DNA of 64,000 nucleotides, from NCBI GenBank assembly GCA_020436165.1, contig JAGQYI010000076.1, positions 35,555-99,554 on the forward strand. The letters run 5' to 3'. The stretch is from Cyclobacteriaceae bacterium. Lineage in GTDB: Bacteria; Bacteroidota; Bacteroidia; Cytophagales; Cyclobacteriaceae. This document shows positions 36,122 through 45,574 of this stretch, in pieces (the first letter of the stretch is position 1; each line of letters starts with the position of its first letter). The notes under the pieces were generated by a model that made no database searches, was not told where the DNA came from, and was given only the letters and a program-made list of their open reading frames with translations. The translations under genes were made by a program, and so were the position numbers.

Positions 36122-37319
36122 AATAAAAGTATTATTGCTTGAAGGGGTACACCCCAGAGCCCAACAACTTTTTGCAGATGAGGGCTTTGATGTAGAACTT
36201 TTGGCTAGCAGCCTTGACGAAGATGAACTTTGCAAACGTATTAAAGGTGTATCGGTAATAGGAATACGATCTAAAACCAATATAACAAAGAAGGTACTCG
36301 AGCATGCAGACCGCCTTATAGCTATTGGCGCATTCTGTATAGGAACCAATCAAATAGATCTGGCTGAAGCGACTAAAAGAGGAATTGTGGTTTTTAATGC
36401 TCCTTATAGCAATACACGTTCGGTTGTAGAGCTTGCCATTGCAGAAATAGTTTTACTCATGCGCAACCTACCTGATAAGATAATAGGTATGCATAACGGT
36501 ATTTGGGATAAGTCTGCTACCAATAGCTTCGAAATACGAGGTAAGAACCTCGGTATTATTGGGTACGGAAATATCGGATCGCAACTTTCAGTAGTTGCTG
36601 AAGCCATGGGTCTTCAGGTATATTACTACGACCTGGAAGAAAAACTTGCTTTAGGAAATGCAACTCCATGCCGATCGTTGAAGGAGCTTTTAAATGTTTC
36701 GGATATTGTAAGTATTCATGTGGATGGCCGAAAGGAAAACACCAACATGATAAGCGATAAAGAATTCAAGCAAATGAAGGACGGGGTTATTTTTATCAAC
36801 CTGGGTCGCGGACATGTTGTTGACATTCCTGCTTTAAAAAAGAATATTGAATCAGGCAAAGTGCGCGGTACGGCCATTGACGTATACCCTAAAGAACCCA
36901 AAAGCAATAACGAACCATTTGAGTCAGAACTTAAAGGTTCGCCTAACACTATTTTAACTCCTCATATTGGAGGAAGCACACTTGAAGCTCAAATTAATAT
37001 TGGGGCGTTCGTACCAACTAATTTACTAAAGTTCATCAATATGGGCAACACAGCAGGAAGTGTAAACTTTCCTGAATTGCAACTACCTGTTTTGGAAAAA
37101 GGCCACAGGTTACTCCATGTGCACCAAAATGCACCAGGTATCTTAGCTAAGATTAACAGCATATTAGCGGACAAAGAGATTAACATTATTGGCCAATATT
37201 TAAAAACCAATGAGACCATTGGTTATGTGATTACTGATATTTATAAAAACTATCCATCAAATCTTATTGAAAAGATGAGGGCGATAGATGGCACGATACG
37301 AGTTAGGGTATTGTTCTAG
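36090..37319 (+). CDS. serA: D-3-phosphoglycerate dehydrogenase with ACT domain
   Basis: First committed step of serine synthesis: oxidises 3-phosphoglycerate to phosphohydroxypyruvate with NAD. The 409 residues closely follow the E. coli-type protein: IGAFCIGTNQIDL and FNAPYSNTRSVVELAI, the Rossmann motif GIIGYGNIGSQL, the catalytic region TPHIGGSTLEAQ, and a C-terminal ACT domain (335-409, HQNAPGILAKINSILADKEI) for serine feedback. It starts inside serB. The only serC-like gene in the window is distant at 55.6 kb. Confidence 0.94.
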   Translation: MEQKLSYPKHKIKVLLLEGVHPRAQQLFADEGFDVELLASSLDEDELCKRIKGVSVIGIRSKTNITKKVLEHADRLIAIGAFCIGTNQIDLAEATKRGIVVFNAPYSNTRSVVELAIAEIVLLMRNLPDKIIGMHNGIWDKSATNSFEIRGKNLGIIGYGNIGSQLSVVAEAMGLQVYYYDLEEKLALGNATPCRSLKELLNVSDIVSIHVDGRKENTNMISDKEFKQMKDGVIFINLGRGHVVDIPALKKNIESGKVRGTAIDVYPKEPKSNNEPFESELKGSPNTILTPHIGGSTLEAQINIGAFVPTNLLKFINMGNTAGSVNFPELQLPVLEKGHRLLHVHQNAPGILAKINSILADKEINIIGQYLKTNETIGYVITDIYKNYPSNLIEKMRAIDGTIRVRVLF

Positions 37320-37370
37320 CCTCAAATGTCCTTTTGAAAATTAGAAAATACGCATTGGAGATGATGTATT

Positions 37371-37409
37371 AAAGAAGATAGTATGATGATAATCAAGCTA
37401 TCTTCTTTT
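37371..37409 (+). terminator. Candidate terminator of serB-serA
   Basis: An 11-bp stem (AAAGAAGATAG paired with CTATCTTCTTT) around a 16-base loop, 52 bases after the serA stop. The stem ends in T4 followed by C, so the U-tract is short. Confidence 0.5.
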
Positions 37410-37458
37410 CGATTTAGGTAATAAATAGCTATCTTTTAGTACCATAACAAACAGTAAA

Positions 37459-38160
37459 ATGGGAGCTACTTTTTTATCTAAATATCTTAATGCCCGATTT
37501 ACCAGGGAGGTATCTAAATCAGATAGTACTGAACAAAAGAGAGTTGTTGTTACTCTTTCAAGAGATACCGGATGTGATGCGGTTCAAATTGTTGAAGAAA
37601 CAATAAAGCAATTAAACAACGCCTTAAAAGGGGAAAATAAAAATCATGGTTGGCAATTCGTAAGTAAAGAAATCTTTGAAAAATCAGCCAGGGAGTTAAA
37701 CGTAAAACTCGACATCTTCGATAAGCTTGAAAGCACCAGTGATAAAGGCCTGATAGAAGATCTGTTACAATCTTTTTCAAACGAAAAGTATCCTAGTGAA
37801 TACAAAATAAAAAAAACATACAAGGAGGTAATTCAGTCAGTTGCCAGAAATGGCAATGTAATTATACTTGGTAGAGCCGGAGTTGCAATTGTTAAACACA
37901 ACCGAAGAAACCTCCATATTAAACTTACCGCTCCACTAGATTGGCGTGTTCAAAAAGTTGCGAAAGAAAACAATATTACTGAAGCCAAAGCCTTGAAACA
38001 TATTAAGGAGTCTGATGAAAAAAGGCAAAAGTTCAAAAAGTACTACATGGGTAGAAAAGTTGACATAACCGACTATGACCTGGTGCTGAATGTTAGCAGT
38101 TTAACCAAAAGAGAAATCTGCTCCGCACTTGTTTCCATGATCCAGGAAAAAAGTAAATAG
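37459..38160 (+). CDS. Cytidylate kinase-like family protein
   Basis: A 233-residue P-loop-type kinase of the cytidylate-kinase-like family. VVTLSRDTGCDAVQIVEETI replaces the usual GSGG loop, so the P-loop is poorly conserved. VIILGRAGVAIVKHNRRNLHIKL and LDWRVQKVAKENNITEAKAL match the family's core and lid. The true CMP kinase (cmk) normally has a perfect P-loop, so this is not clearly cmk; the substrate is unknown. It is cytosolic, with an ATG start, and is convergent with the DUF349 gene 15 bases away. Confidence 0.65.
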   Translation: MGATFLSKYLNARFTREVSKSDSTEQKRVVVTLSRDTGCDAVQIVEETIKQLNNALKGENKNHGWQFVSKEIFEKSARELNVKLDIFDKLESTSDKGLIEDLLQSFSNEKYPSEYKIKKTYKEVIQSVARNGNVIILGRAGVAIVKHNRRNLHIKLTAPLDWRVQKVAKENNITEAKALKHIKESDEKRQKFKKYYMGRKVDITDYDLVLNVSSLTKREICSALVSMIQEKSK

Positions 38161-38175
38161 AATAAACTTCTAAGA

Positions 38176-40260
38176 CTAAACTGAACGCAATACCCTTAAT
38201 TGTCCTTTGAGAGAGGCGATCTTGCTTTCTGCCTGCTCAATTTTTTCATTTACTTCCTCTCTTAAGCTGTCTGCTGTTTTTGAGTGAGCAAAAAATTCAA
38301 GATTGTTTTTCCACAAGGCTACATCGTTCTCTATTTGATGGATTTGCTTTCGAATAAGCTGTTCTTTATGATAAAGTGCCCTATCTGAGTTTTTAGAAGC
38401 CAGAATATCTCCCAGTTCAACTTCTGCTCTCAACGCACTTTTATCTTCATCAGGTATCGAGAGACCACCCATAAACTTATCAACTGCTTCGGAGAATTGC
38501 GTTTTTATCAACTTAATGTCCTTTCTTGGCACAAACCCAACCTTTGCAAATTCTATAGACTTCTCCTTCAAATCTTCAATATGCTCATCAGCAGATGTTG
38601 CCCATTTTTCGATCTGATCAACTATTTCCTTCTTAAGCTTTAAGTTTTCTTTATAGCTTTTTTCTTCTTCCTTATGACTGCCTCTCCTATTATCGAAAAA
38701 TTGATCACAGGCTGCTTTGAATTTGAGATATATCTCATTTCGATGCTTTTCAGGAACAGGGCCAATCTCCTTCCATTTCTTTTGCAGCTCCTTAAACTCA
38801 TTAGCTGTTTTTACCCAATCGGTACTTTCCTTTAAAGCTTCAGCCTGTTCAACCAGTTTAAGTTTTTCTTCATAGTTGCCACTTCGCTGCTCATCAAGTT
38901 TTTTAAAGAATCTACCCTTATTGTGAAAGAACGTTTTAAAACTTGACCAAAAGGCCCTGTTTATTTCTTTGGACTTATCACGTGGCAACCCACCAATTTT
39001 TTCCCAATCTTTTTGAATCTCCAGTATTTCTTTCGTTTTAGAATTCCACGCTTTAATTCGGTCCGACTCAAATTCTTCAAATACCTTTATTTTATCAACA
39101 AGCTCCTGCTTTTTAACCAGGTTATCACTCAACTCAGATTTCAGGTCGCTTATAAACTCTTTCCTTCTTTGATACACTGCATCGGAAGCCGCTTTAAATC
39201 TCAACCAAAGGTCTTCCTGAACATCTTCCGGAACAGGCCCAATATGTTTAAACTCTTCATGAAGCTCGTTCAAGGAAGTTATGGCCTCCTTGAGGTTATC
39301 AAATTCAGCCAATTTTTCGGCTCTTTCGCAGAGCTCTAGTTTCGCTTCATAATTCTTTTTGCGGTCAAGTTCCTTAAGTTCAAAATAAATGCTTCTTTGG
39401 TCGTAGAACCTGCTTACAAGCGCATTGTAGTTGGCCCATAAAGTTTTGGAATACTGCCCAGGTACATCACCAATTGCCTTCCACTCCGATTGTATTTCCT
39501 TGAATTTGTTAAAACTTGCACTTGACTCTTCAGAGTCTACAAACTCACGCAGCTTTTCTAAAGTCTCCTCCGCCTTTTTTAAGTTATTTTGCTTCTGCGA
39601 CTCTCTTTCCCTTATAAATGCAGACTTTCGGTCATGAATTAAGCGGCTATTCGCTTCAAAACGATTTATAAGTTCATCGGCCTTAAAACTAAATCCATCT
39701 TCTTCTCCTCCTTCTTCAATAAACTTGGATTTTGCTTCTTCAACTTCTGCTGCTTTTATTTCTTCAAACAAGTGCTCAACTCTGTTAAGGTATTTAGCAG
39801 CATATAAGGGACTATCATGTTTGGCCAATTTTTTGACCAGTTCAACTAATTGCTCTTTGGTGTATTTTTCAAAATCCTCATGGGCCAATTCATCCTCATC
39901 GTGCTCATCATCCTCTTCTTCCGAATTTTCTTCTTTGGAATCATCCTCCTCGTTCTTTACAGAAGCATCTTTGGCCTCAATTTTCTCTTCAACTTTTTTC
40001 TCTACAGAATCATTCTCAGGAACAACTTGTTTTTCCTCCACATCTTCCTTTTCCTCAACTGCGCTATCTGACTTTGAAGCAACCTCTTCAGAACTTAAAG
40101 GCTCCGACTGCACAGGTTCCTGCTCAATCTTTTCCTGTTCTATCTGATTATCCGCTACATCAGCTTCATTTGCTGTTTCCTCTACATTGTCTAACCTAGT
40201 TGACTCTGTGTCTCCAGAACTCACTTGTTCTGTACCGTTTACTTCTTCTCTCTCTTTCAT
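38176..40260 (-). CDS. DUF349-repeat protein with long acidic N-terminus
   Basis: A 694-residue cytosolic protein. Residues 1-130 are extremely acidic and low complexity (Glu, Asp, Ser). About five DUF349 helical repeats follow, each with W-K--G-VP (for example IQSEWKAIGDVPGQY, LWLRFKAASDAV, KKWKEIGPVPEKH, IQKDWEKIGGLP). The tail (HKEQLIRKQIHQIENDVALW) is a coiled coil. The function of DUF349 is not established; it is common and conserved in Bacteroidota. It probably has a structural or RNA/DNA contact role, but nothing in the sequence decides it. Codon use on the opposite strand makes long antisense shadow frames, which I left out. Confidence 0.85.
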   Translation of the reverse strand: MKEREEVNGTEQVSSGDTESTRLDNVEETANEADVADNQIEQEKIEQEPVQSEPLSSEEVASKSDSAVEEKEDVEEKQVVPENDSVEKKVEEKIEAKDASVKNEEDDSKEENSEEEDDEHDEDELAHEDFEKYTKEQLVELVKKLAKHDSPLYAAKYLNRVEHLFEEIKAAEVEEAKSKFIEEGGEEDGFSFKADELINRFEANSRLIHDRKSAFIRERESQKQNNLKKAEETLEKLREFVDSEESSASFNKFKEIQSEWKAIGDVPGQYSKTLWANYNALVSRFYDQRSIYFELKELDRKKNYEAKLELCERAEKLAEFDNLKEAITSLNELHEEFKHIGPVPEDVQEDLWLRFKAASDAVYQRRKEFISDLKSELSDNLVKKQELVDKIKVFEEFESDRIKAWNSKTKEILEIQKDWEKIGGLPRDKSKEINRAFWSSFKTFFHNKGRFFKKLDEQRSGNYEEKLKLVEQAEALKESTDWVKTANEFKELQKKWKEIGPVPEKHRNEIYLKFKAACDQFFDNRRGSHKEEEKSYKENLKLKKEIVDQIEKWATSADEHIEDLKEKSIEFAKVGFVPRKDIKLIKTQFSEAVDKFMGGLSIPDEDKSALRAEVELGDILASKNSDRALYHKEQLIRKQIHQIENDVALWKNNLEFFAHSKTADSLREEVNEKIEQAESKIASLKGQLRVLRSV

Positions 40261-40305
40261 GAGTATTATATTTCTCCCCTAAAGGGAGCAAAACTACTAA
40301 AACTA

Positions 40306-40890
40306 TCAATTTAAGCGGGGATCGGAAGGATAATTTGCATAAACTGAAAATCGCCCACCCATTTTATTAAGCACTTCCTTCCACAATATGTTTTTACGGG
40401 TATTGAACACTAATTGTTCGGTGGCTTTCGGAAAAACAATCCAAGAGTTATTGGCAATCTCCTCTTCCAGTTGTCCGGACGACCATCCGGAATATCCAAC
40501 AAAAAATAAAAAATCCTCTTCAGCAGCATCTCCAAAACGTAATCTATCGGTTACCTGTTCGTAATCACCACCCCAAAAAATGGTATCTGTAATAGGAGTG
40601 CTCATTTCCAAATCTTTGTTGTTGCGGTGTAAAAAATGTAAGGTATTACGTTCTACAGGTCCGCCAACTCCAACAGGAAAGTCTAACCCTTTTGCATTGG
40701 ACATAATACCGCTCAAACTCATTTCAGCCATTTTATTAAGCACAAATCCAAAGCTGCCTTCATCGGAATGCTCACATAATAAAATAACAGACCGCTCAAA
40801 ATTATAGTCAGGTAAATGTGGCTCGGACACTAGCAAACATCCCTTTTCAGGGATATTTTCGTTTTTATAGTTAAAAAATAGATTGTCCAT
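40306..40890 (-). CDS. YqgE/AlgH family protein
   Basis: A 194-residue protein of the YqgE/AlgH (UPF0301) family. Diagnostic segments: GCLLVSEPHLPDYNFERSVILLC, GSFGFVLNK, FPVGVGGPVERNTLHFLH, and FVGYSGWSSGQLEEEI. The family fold is known but its biochemical task is not settled. It is not linked to alginate here. The gene is alone on the minus strand between the DUF349 gene and the promoter of pdxH. Confidence 0.9.
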   Translation of the reverse strand: MDNLFFNYKNENIPEKGCLLVSEPHLPDYNFERSVILLCEHSDEGSFGFVLNKMAEMSLSGIMSNAKGLDFPVGVGGPVERNTLHFLHRNNKDLEMSTPITDTIFWGGDYEQVTDRLRFGDAAEEDFLFFVGYSGWSSGQLEEEIANNSWIVFPKATEQLVFNTRKNILWKEVLNKMGGRFSVYANYPSDPRLN

Positions 40891-40973
40891 GTTTATTGCA
40901 TTGCCCTCTCAAATACTGACGACAGTTTAAATTTAGCCTTTCTGATGAATTTGCAAACAGTAAAATACAATTA

Positions 40974-41005
40974 TTTGTATTTAGAAGATGCACAACTAAC
41001 TTTGA
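40974..41005 (+). promoter_or_regulatory. Candidate promoter abutting pdxH
   Basis: TTTG at 40974-40977, 20 bases, TAACTTTG at 40998-41005, a full -7 match. The pdxH ATG is at 41010, so transcription would begin at or just after the start codon. Either the mRNA is leaderless or another start or promoter is used. Confidence 0.5.
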
Positions 41006-41009
41006 AATA

Positions 41010-41657
41010 ATGATTGTTTCAAAAGAAATAGCGAATATCCGAAAAGATTATTCTGCAAAAACACTGTCTGTCTCAGAGGTTAACCAAAGCCCTATTCTAC
41101 AATTTGAGAATTGGTTTGAAGAGGCTGTAAATTCTAAGATCGAAGATGTGAATGCAATGACGTTATCTACAGTTTCCCCGGAGGGGAGGCCTTCCGGAAG
41201 ACTTGTTTTGCTCAAAGGAATTGAAAACAACTGCTTTGTTTTTTTTACCAATTACAACAGTGAAAAAGGCAGGCATCTGGAAGCCAACCCATATGCTTCA
41301 TTAACATTTTACTGGAAAGAACTGGAGCGGCAAGTAAGAATTGAAGGAAAAGTAGAAAAGATATCCTCAGATGCTTCAAATGAATATTTCAAAACAAGGC
41401 CCTGGAAAAGCAGAATCGGAGCCTGGGTTTCGCATCAAAGCCAGCCAATTCCTTCAAGATTCTATTTGATGAGAAAGTTTGCATTAAAAGCAAGCAAGCT
41501 TGTTGGCCAGGAGGTTCCCCTTCCTGAGTTCTGGGGTGGCTACTCTCTAAAACCAGACAGAATTGAGTTTTGGCAAGGCAGGCCCAGCAGGCTTCACGAT
41601 CGCATAAATTATAGATTAATTAACAACAACTGGGAAATTTCAAGATTATCTCCCTGA
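41010..41657 (+). CDS. pdxH: Pyridoxamine 5'-phosphate oxidase
   Basis: FMN-dependent oxidase that makes pyridoxal 5'-phosphate, the cofactor of the aminotransferase family. The 215 residues show NAMTLSTVSPEGRPSGRLVLLKG, FFTNYNSEKGRHLEANP, LTFYWKELERQVRIEGKVEKIS, GAWVSHQSQPI and WGGYSLKPDRIEFWQGRPSRLHDR, which are the FMN and PLP-binding segments of PdxH. Length is normal. It overlaps the following glycosyltransferase by one base. Confidence 0.95.
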   Translation: MIVSKEIANIRKDYSAKTLSVSEVNQSPILQFENWFEEAVNSKIEDVNAMTLSTVSPEGRPSGRLVLLKGIENNCFVFFTNYNSEKGRHLEANPYASLTFYWKELERQVRIEGKVEKISSDASNEYFKTRPWKSRIGAWVSHQSQPIPSRFYLMRKFALKASKLVGQEVPLPEFWGGYSLKPDRIEFWQGRPSRLHDRINYRLINNNWEISRLSP

Positions 41658-42919
41658 TGAGCGTTTATCTTGAAAGATATGCTTTTGAGGCATTAAAAAT
41701 AGAGGAACCAACCAATCCTGAAACGGGTTTAATAGTAGTTATTCCTGTCTACAACGAGCCCAACCTGCTTCCTGCACTGGAAAGTCTTTATAGGTGCAAA
41801 CTACCTCATACCGATGTTGAGGTAATTATTGTACTAAATGAGGCTGAATCTTGCGAGAAAAACATACTCGTACAAAATAATGTTACCTTCACTCAAACTC
41901 AAGATTGGATACAAGCACATAAAAAATCCGGTCTCCAGTTTTTTCTCTCAAGAGTTAAGCTACCAAATAAACATGCGGGTGTTGGTTTGGCACGCAAAGC
42001 AGGCATGGATGAAGCCGTAAGAAGGTTTGATAGAGCAAACAATCAAAAAGGAATTATTCTCTGCTATGATGCCGACTGTACTTGTAGCACCAATTACCTC
42101 AGTGAGGTAGTTGAGGCATTCGATCAACTGGAATTGGGTGGTGCTTCCATTTACTTTGAACACCCTACTGATTTACTTAAACCGAATGAGCAGGTTGCAA
42201 TTGTTCAATACGAACTTCATTTGCGCTACTACGTAAATGCCCTTCGACAAGCAGGTTATCCCTACGCATATCATACCATAGGTTCCAGCATGGCTGTGCG
42301 CTCCGATGTATATCAAAAGGCGGGAGGTATGAATAAACGAAAAGCTGGAGAAGATTTTCATTTCTTACATAAGATTATCCCTTATGGAAACTATGGGGAG
42401 ATTAATAAGGCAACTGTTTACCCATCGGCCAGAATATCCGACAGGGTTCCGTTTGGAACCGGTAAAGCCATGGGAGCATGGAAGGAGCAAAACATGAAAG
42501 TGTTTAACTCCTATGATCCTCAAATCTTTGATTTGCTGAAACTACTTTTGAAACAAGTGCCAAAGCATTACAAAGCAACATACGAGAAGGCAGTATACGA
42601 ACTTCCAAAACTAATTATACAATACCTTGAGCACGAAAACTATGAAAAAGAGCTGAAGCGAATAAACCGACAAAGCATCAGTTTAATATCGTTTATACAC
42701 AAATGGTTTTTGTGGTTCAATGGTCTAAGGGCTTTGCACTTTGTTCATTTTATGAGAGATAATGCATACCCTTCCCTTCCTGTTGCGAAGGCTGCTTCCA
42801 GACTTTATCACCTAAAAACTGAGAATCCCAAAGAACTTTTAGAGTTCTACCGCAATAAGGACAGAGCTTTTAAATCATCGAGAATAGATCTGAAGAACCT
42901 ATATTCCTTGTTCCAATAA
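41657..42919 (+). CDS. Family 2 glycosyltransferase, long form
   Basis: A 420-residue GT-A type transferase with no transmembrane helix. The donor-binding half is IVVIPVYNEPNLLPALESL near residue 28, and the DxD motif is CYDADCTC near residue 137. A later segment, GEDFHFLHKI, corresponds to the acceptor motif. The C-terminal 140 residues are helical (PKHYKATYEKAVYELPKLII). Coupled to pdxH by a one-base overlap (TGATG), which probably reflects transcription rather than a shared pathway. The 3' end runs 50 bases into the convergent bshB1. The substrate is unknown. Confidence 0.78.
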   Translation: MSVYLERYAFEALKIEEPTNPETGLIVVIPVYNEPNLLPALESLYRCKLPHTDVEVIIVLNEAESCEKNILVQNNVTFTQTQDWIQAHKKSGLQFFLSRVKLPNKHAGVGLARKAGMDEAVRRFDRANNQKGIILCYDADCTCSTNYLSEVVEAFDQLELGGASIYFEHPTDLLKPNEQVAIVQYELHLRYYVNALRQAGYPYAYHTIGSSMAVRSDVYQKAGGMNKRKAGEDFHFLHKIIPYGNYGEINKATVYPSARISDRVPFGTGKAMGAWKEQNMKVFNSYDPQIFDLLKLLLKQVPKHYKATYEKAVYELPKLIIQYLEHENYEKELKRINRQSISLISFIHKWFLWFNGLRALHFVHFMRDNAYPSLPVAKAASRLYHLKTENPKELLEFYRNKDRAFKSSRIDLKNLYSLFQ

Positions 42920-43595
42920 ACCCTTCGCCATATTCCACTCCTATAGAATGGCCCAATACTTTACAACGAGCGTCAAGCATTTTCAGAAACTCAGGTGAAG
43001 AAATATAGGTGTCTTTTTCATCACTCTCGGGATTATGCAGCTGCGATTTAAAAGCCCAAATAGCTTTATTCCGCTTTTCAATATGGTCAGAAACATCGTG
43101 AACAAAATCCGGAGTAAGCATTTTACTTTGAATATAATGATACACCACCTTTGGCCTCCAAATATCCTGTAGCTTGCCATCAACAAAGGTCTCAATTTTG
43201 GTCAAACCAGATAAAAAAACAGCAGCTTTCGACATTTCAGCAGCCTTTACGTGATCCGGATGGCGATCATCAGGGGCATTAATTAAAAGAATTTCAGGTT
43301 GGTATTTCCTTATTACCTCAACAACTTTTAACTGGTTCTCAATGTTGTTTTCAAATAGAACATCTTCCAGTTTTAAGTTTTCGCGAGCTGTTAAGCCAAA
43401 GGCCTTAGCAGCATTGGCTGCCTCTTCCAGTCTTAATTCCGGTGTACCTTTAGTACCCATTTGCCCCATGGTAAAATCTACAATCCCAACTTTTTTACCA
43501 AGGGTACAGTATTTTGCAATGGTACCACCACAGGAAAGTTCTACATCGTCAGGGTGAGCCGCTAAGGCTAGAATATCCAGTTTTGTTACGCTCAT
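42870..43595 (-). CDS. bshB1: N-acetylglucosaminyl-L-malate deacetylase BshB1 (bacillithiol synthesis)
   Basis: A zinc PIG-L/LmbE-family deacetylase that removes acetyl from GlcNAc-malate in bacillithiol synthesis. Motif 1 AAHPDDVE (residues 13-19) and motif 2 DRHPDH (about 107-112) supply the metal ligands; GTKGTPELRLEEA and KSQLHNPESDEKDTYIS match BshB1 in particular. The 241 residues are the usual length. It lies 67 bases from trxB, both on the minus strand, a thiol-redox pairing, though a terminator stands between them. The end overlaps the glycosyltransferase end by 50 bases. Confidence 0.92.
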   Translation of the reverse strand: MSVTKLDILALAAHPDDVELSCGGTIAKYCTLGKKVGIVDFTMGQMGTKGTPELRLEEAANAAKAFGLTARENLKLEDVLFENNIENQLKVVEVIRKYQPEILLINAPDDRHPDHVKAAEMSKAAVFLSGLTKIETFVDGKLQDIWRPKVVYHYIQSKMLTPDFVHDVSDHIEKRNKAIWAFKSQLHNPESDEKDTYISSPEFLKMLDARCKVLGHSIGVEYGEGFIGTRNIGSSDLFSMI

Positions 43596-43613
43596 GTTGG
43601 TTTTTGAATTAAT

Positions 43614-43642
43614 AAAAAAAGAACACGCCTTAAGGCGTGTTC
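43614..43642 (-). terminator. Intrinsic terminator of trxB
   Basis: A perfect 22-base palindrome (gaacacgcct/aggcgtgttc around ta) at 43621-43642, followed on the minus strand by seven T (43614-43620). It sits just after the trxB stop and directly before bshB1. Confidence 0.85.
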
Positions 43643-43662
43643 ATAATTTGAATCTCCTAATT

Positions 43663-44607
43663 TCAGGCCATCTCCATTTCTTTGGCTGCAAGAAATTTTT
43701 CTGCATCCAAAGCACTCATACAACCTGTTCCAGCAGCTGTGATTGCCTGGCGATAAACCTTATCGGCTGCATCACCTGCAACAAACACTCCTTCGATAGA
43801 TGTTTTTGATGTGCCGGGAACTACCTTTAAGTAACCTGTCTCATCTGTTTCAAGATAGTTCTTAAAAATTTCAGTATTGGGTTTATGGCCAATAGCTACG
43901 AAGAAACCTTCTACATCAATCGTATATTCTTCATTCGTCTTGTTATTCAGCAACTTCACTCCTTCTACTTTGTCTTCGCCAAGTATTTCTTTTGTTTCTG
44001 AATTCCAGAGTACCTCAATATTAGGTGTGTTAAGCACACGCTTCTGCATTATGGTTGAAGCTCTCAATTCATCTCTTCTAACAATCAAGTACACCTTAGG
44101 ACATAAGTTGGCCAGGTAAGTTGCTTCTTCTGCGGCACTATCACCTCCACCAACAACTGCCACATTCAATCCTTTGTAAAAGAAACCATCACAAATAGCG
44201 CAAGCTGAGACACCTTTGCCATTTAATTTCTTTTCAGATTCGAGCCCAAGGTACTTAGCCGAAGCTCCTGTGGCAATAATTACTGCATGTGCAGTAACCT
44301 CATGGCTATCATCCACAATAGCTTTATGCGGATAACCTGAAAAATCAGCGGAAGTAACCACTCCATAACGCACATCAGTTTCGAAACGTTCTGCCTGCTT
44401 TTGTAGTTGCATCATCATTTCAGGTCCATTGATGCCGTCAGGATACCCAGGGAAATTTTCAACGTCATTGGTGGTAGTTAATTGACCTCCCGGCTCGCCA
44501 CCTGTATAAAGTACTGGTTTTAACCCGGCACGAGCTGCATAAATTGCAGCAGTATATCCTGCAGGACCAGACCCAATAATTAAAACTTTAACTTCTTCTT
44601 TTGTCAT
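43663..44607 (-). CDS. trxB: Thioredoxin reductase
   Basis: FAD- and NADPH-dependent flavoenzyme that reduces thioredoxin in the cytosol. The N-terminal FAD motif is IGSGPAGYTAAIYAARAG, the redox-active pair is ACAIC near residue 138, the NADPH motif is VVGGGDSAAEEATYL, and the FAD end motif is GVFVAGDAADK. At 314 residues it is the normal short bacterial type. In bacillithiol-using bacteria close relatives can act on other low-mass thiols, but the ACAIC pair argues for ordinary TrxB. Confidence 0.95.
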   Translation of the reverse strand: MTKEEVKVLIIGSGPAGYTAAIYAARAGLKPVLYTGGEPGGQLTTTNDVENFPGYPDGINGPEMMMQLQKQAERFETDVRYGVVTSADFSGYPHKAIVDDSHEVTAHAVIIATGASAKYLGLESEKKLNGKGVSACAICDGFFYKGLNVAVVGGGDSAAEEATYLANLCPKVYLIVRRDELRASTIMQKRVLNTPNIEVLWNSETKEILGEDKVEGVKLLNNKTNEEYTIDVEGFFVAIGHKPNTEIFKNYLETDETGYLKVVPGTSKTSIEGVFVAGDAADKVYRQAITAAGTGCMSALDAEKFLAAKEMEMA

Positions 44608-44628
44608 AATTCTTAATCTATATCTTAC

Positions 44629-44654
44629 AAAAAATAAGCTCTCTTGAAGAGCTT
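44629..44654 (-). terminator. Intrinsic terminator of the primary sigma factor gene
   Basis: On the minus strand a 7-bp stem (AAGCTCT/AGAGCTT, at 44636-44654 with a five-base loop) is followed by a T-rich tail (44629-44635). It is 28 bases after the stop of the sigma gene. Confidence 0.75.
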
Positions 44655-44681
44655 CAAATTTGCCACAAAGTTACAACAAAA

Positions 44682-45539
44682 TTATCCTAAATATGGTTTC
44701 AAACTACTGCTGCGGGAGGCATGACGAAGCCTTCTGATGGCACTATCTTTTATCTGGCGCACTCGTTCTCTTGTAAGGTCCAGCTTTCTGCCAATCTCTT
44801 CAAGGGTGAGAGATTTAAAACCATTTAAGCCGAAATAATAGCAGATCACATCTGCTTCCCGTTGGGTGAGAGAGGCTATGGCCCGTTGTATTTGCGTATG
44901 TAGTGAATCATTCATCAAATACTTATCCGGGATATGATCATTATTTTCCAAAATGTCCAGAAGGTTCATTTCTTCACCACCTATCGGAGCATCCATGGAG
45001 ATATGTTTTCCACCAAGTTTCATTGCAGAAACTACCTCTTCAGGAGCTATCTCTAATATCTCTCCTATTTCTTCAGCAGATGGCTCACGTTCGTATTGCT
45101 GTTCCAGATCTGAAAATGTTTTGGCAATTTTATTCAATGATCCGACACGATTAAGTGGCAACCGGACGATCCTGGATTGTTCTGCCAAAGCTTGAAGTAT
45201 AGATTGCCTTATCCACCAAACTGCATAAGAAATAAATTTAAATCCTCTCGTTTCATCAAAGCGTTTCGCTGCCTTTATTAAACCCAGGTTCCCTTCGTTT
45301 ATGAGATCACCAAGTGTAAGGCCTTGATTCTGGTACTGTTTGGCAACTGATACAACAAATCGAAGATTGGCATTTGTAAGTTTCTCAAGGGCTTTCTGAT
45401 CTCCTTCTCTAATTCTTATTGCTAGTTCTACCTCATCATCTGAAGTAAGCAATTCCACTTTAGCAATTTCATGCAAGTACTTATCAAGTGAGATACTCTC
45501 CCTGTTGGTGATTTGCTTACTTATTTTTAACTGGCGCAT
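44682..45539 (-). CDS. rpoD: Primary RNA polymerase sigma factor (sigma-70 group 1, short Bacteroidota form)
   Basis: A 285-residue sigma-70. Region 1.2 is [16 protein letters not shown]; region 2 contains [39 protein letters not shown] and [10 protein letters not shown]; region 3 follows; region 4 has the [23 protein letters not shown]. It lacks the long region 1.1 of E. coli RpoD, as is normal in Bacteroidota, where this factor reads the unusual -33/-7 promoters. An inverted repeat lies 36 bases before its start. It is flanked by terminators and probably monocistronic. Confidence 0.93.
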   Translation of the reverse strand: MRQLKISKQITNRESISLDKYLHEIAKVELLTSDDEVELAIRIREGDQKALEKLTNANLRFVVSVAKQYQNQGLTLGDLINEGNLGLIKAAKRFDETRGFKFISYAVWWIRQSILQALAEQSRIVRLPLNRVGSLNKIAKTFSDLEQQYEREPSAEEIGEILEIAPEEVVSAMKLGGKHISMDAPIGGEEMNLLDILENNDHIPDKYLMNDSLHTQIQRAIASLTQREADVICYYFGLNGFKSLTLEEIGRKLDLTRERVRQIKDSAIRRLRHASRSSSLKPYLG

Positions 45540-45574
45540 TCAGGCGGTCTTGGAAAACGAATAATTATTCTCTG

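Noticed and set aside
39725..40147. Long Ser-rich frame on the plus strand inside the DUF349 gene
   Set aside because: It is the antisense shadow of the Glu/Asp-rich N-terminus. The DUF349 gene explains the codons.
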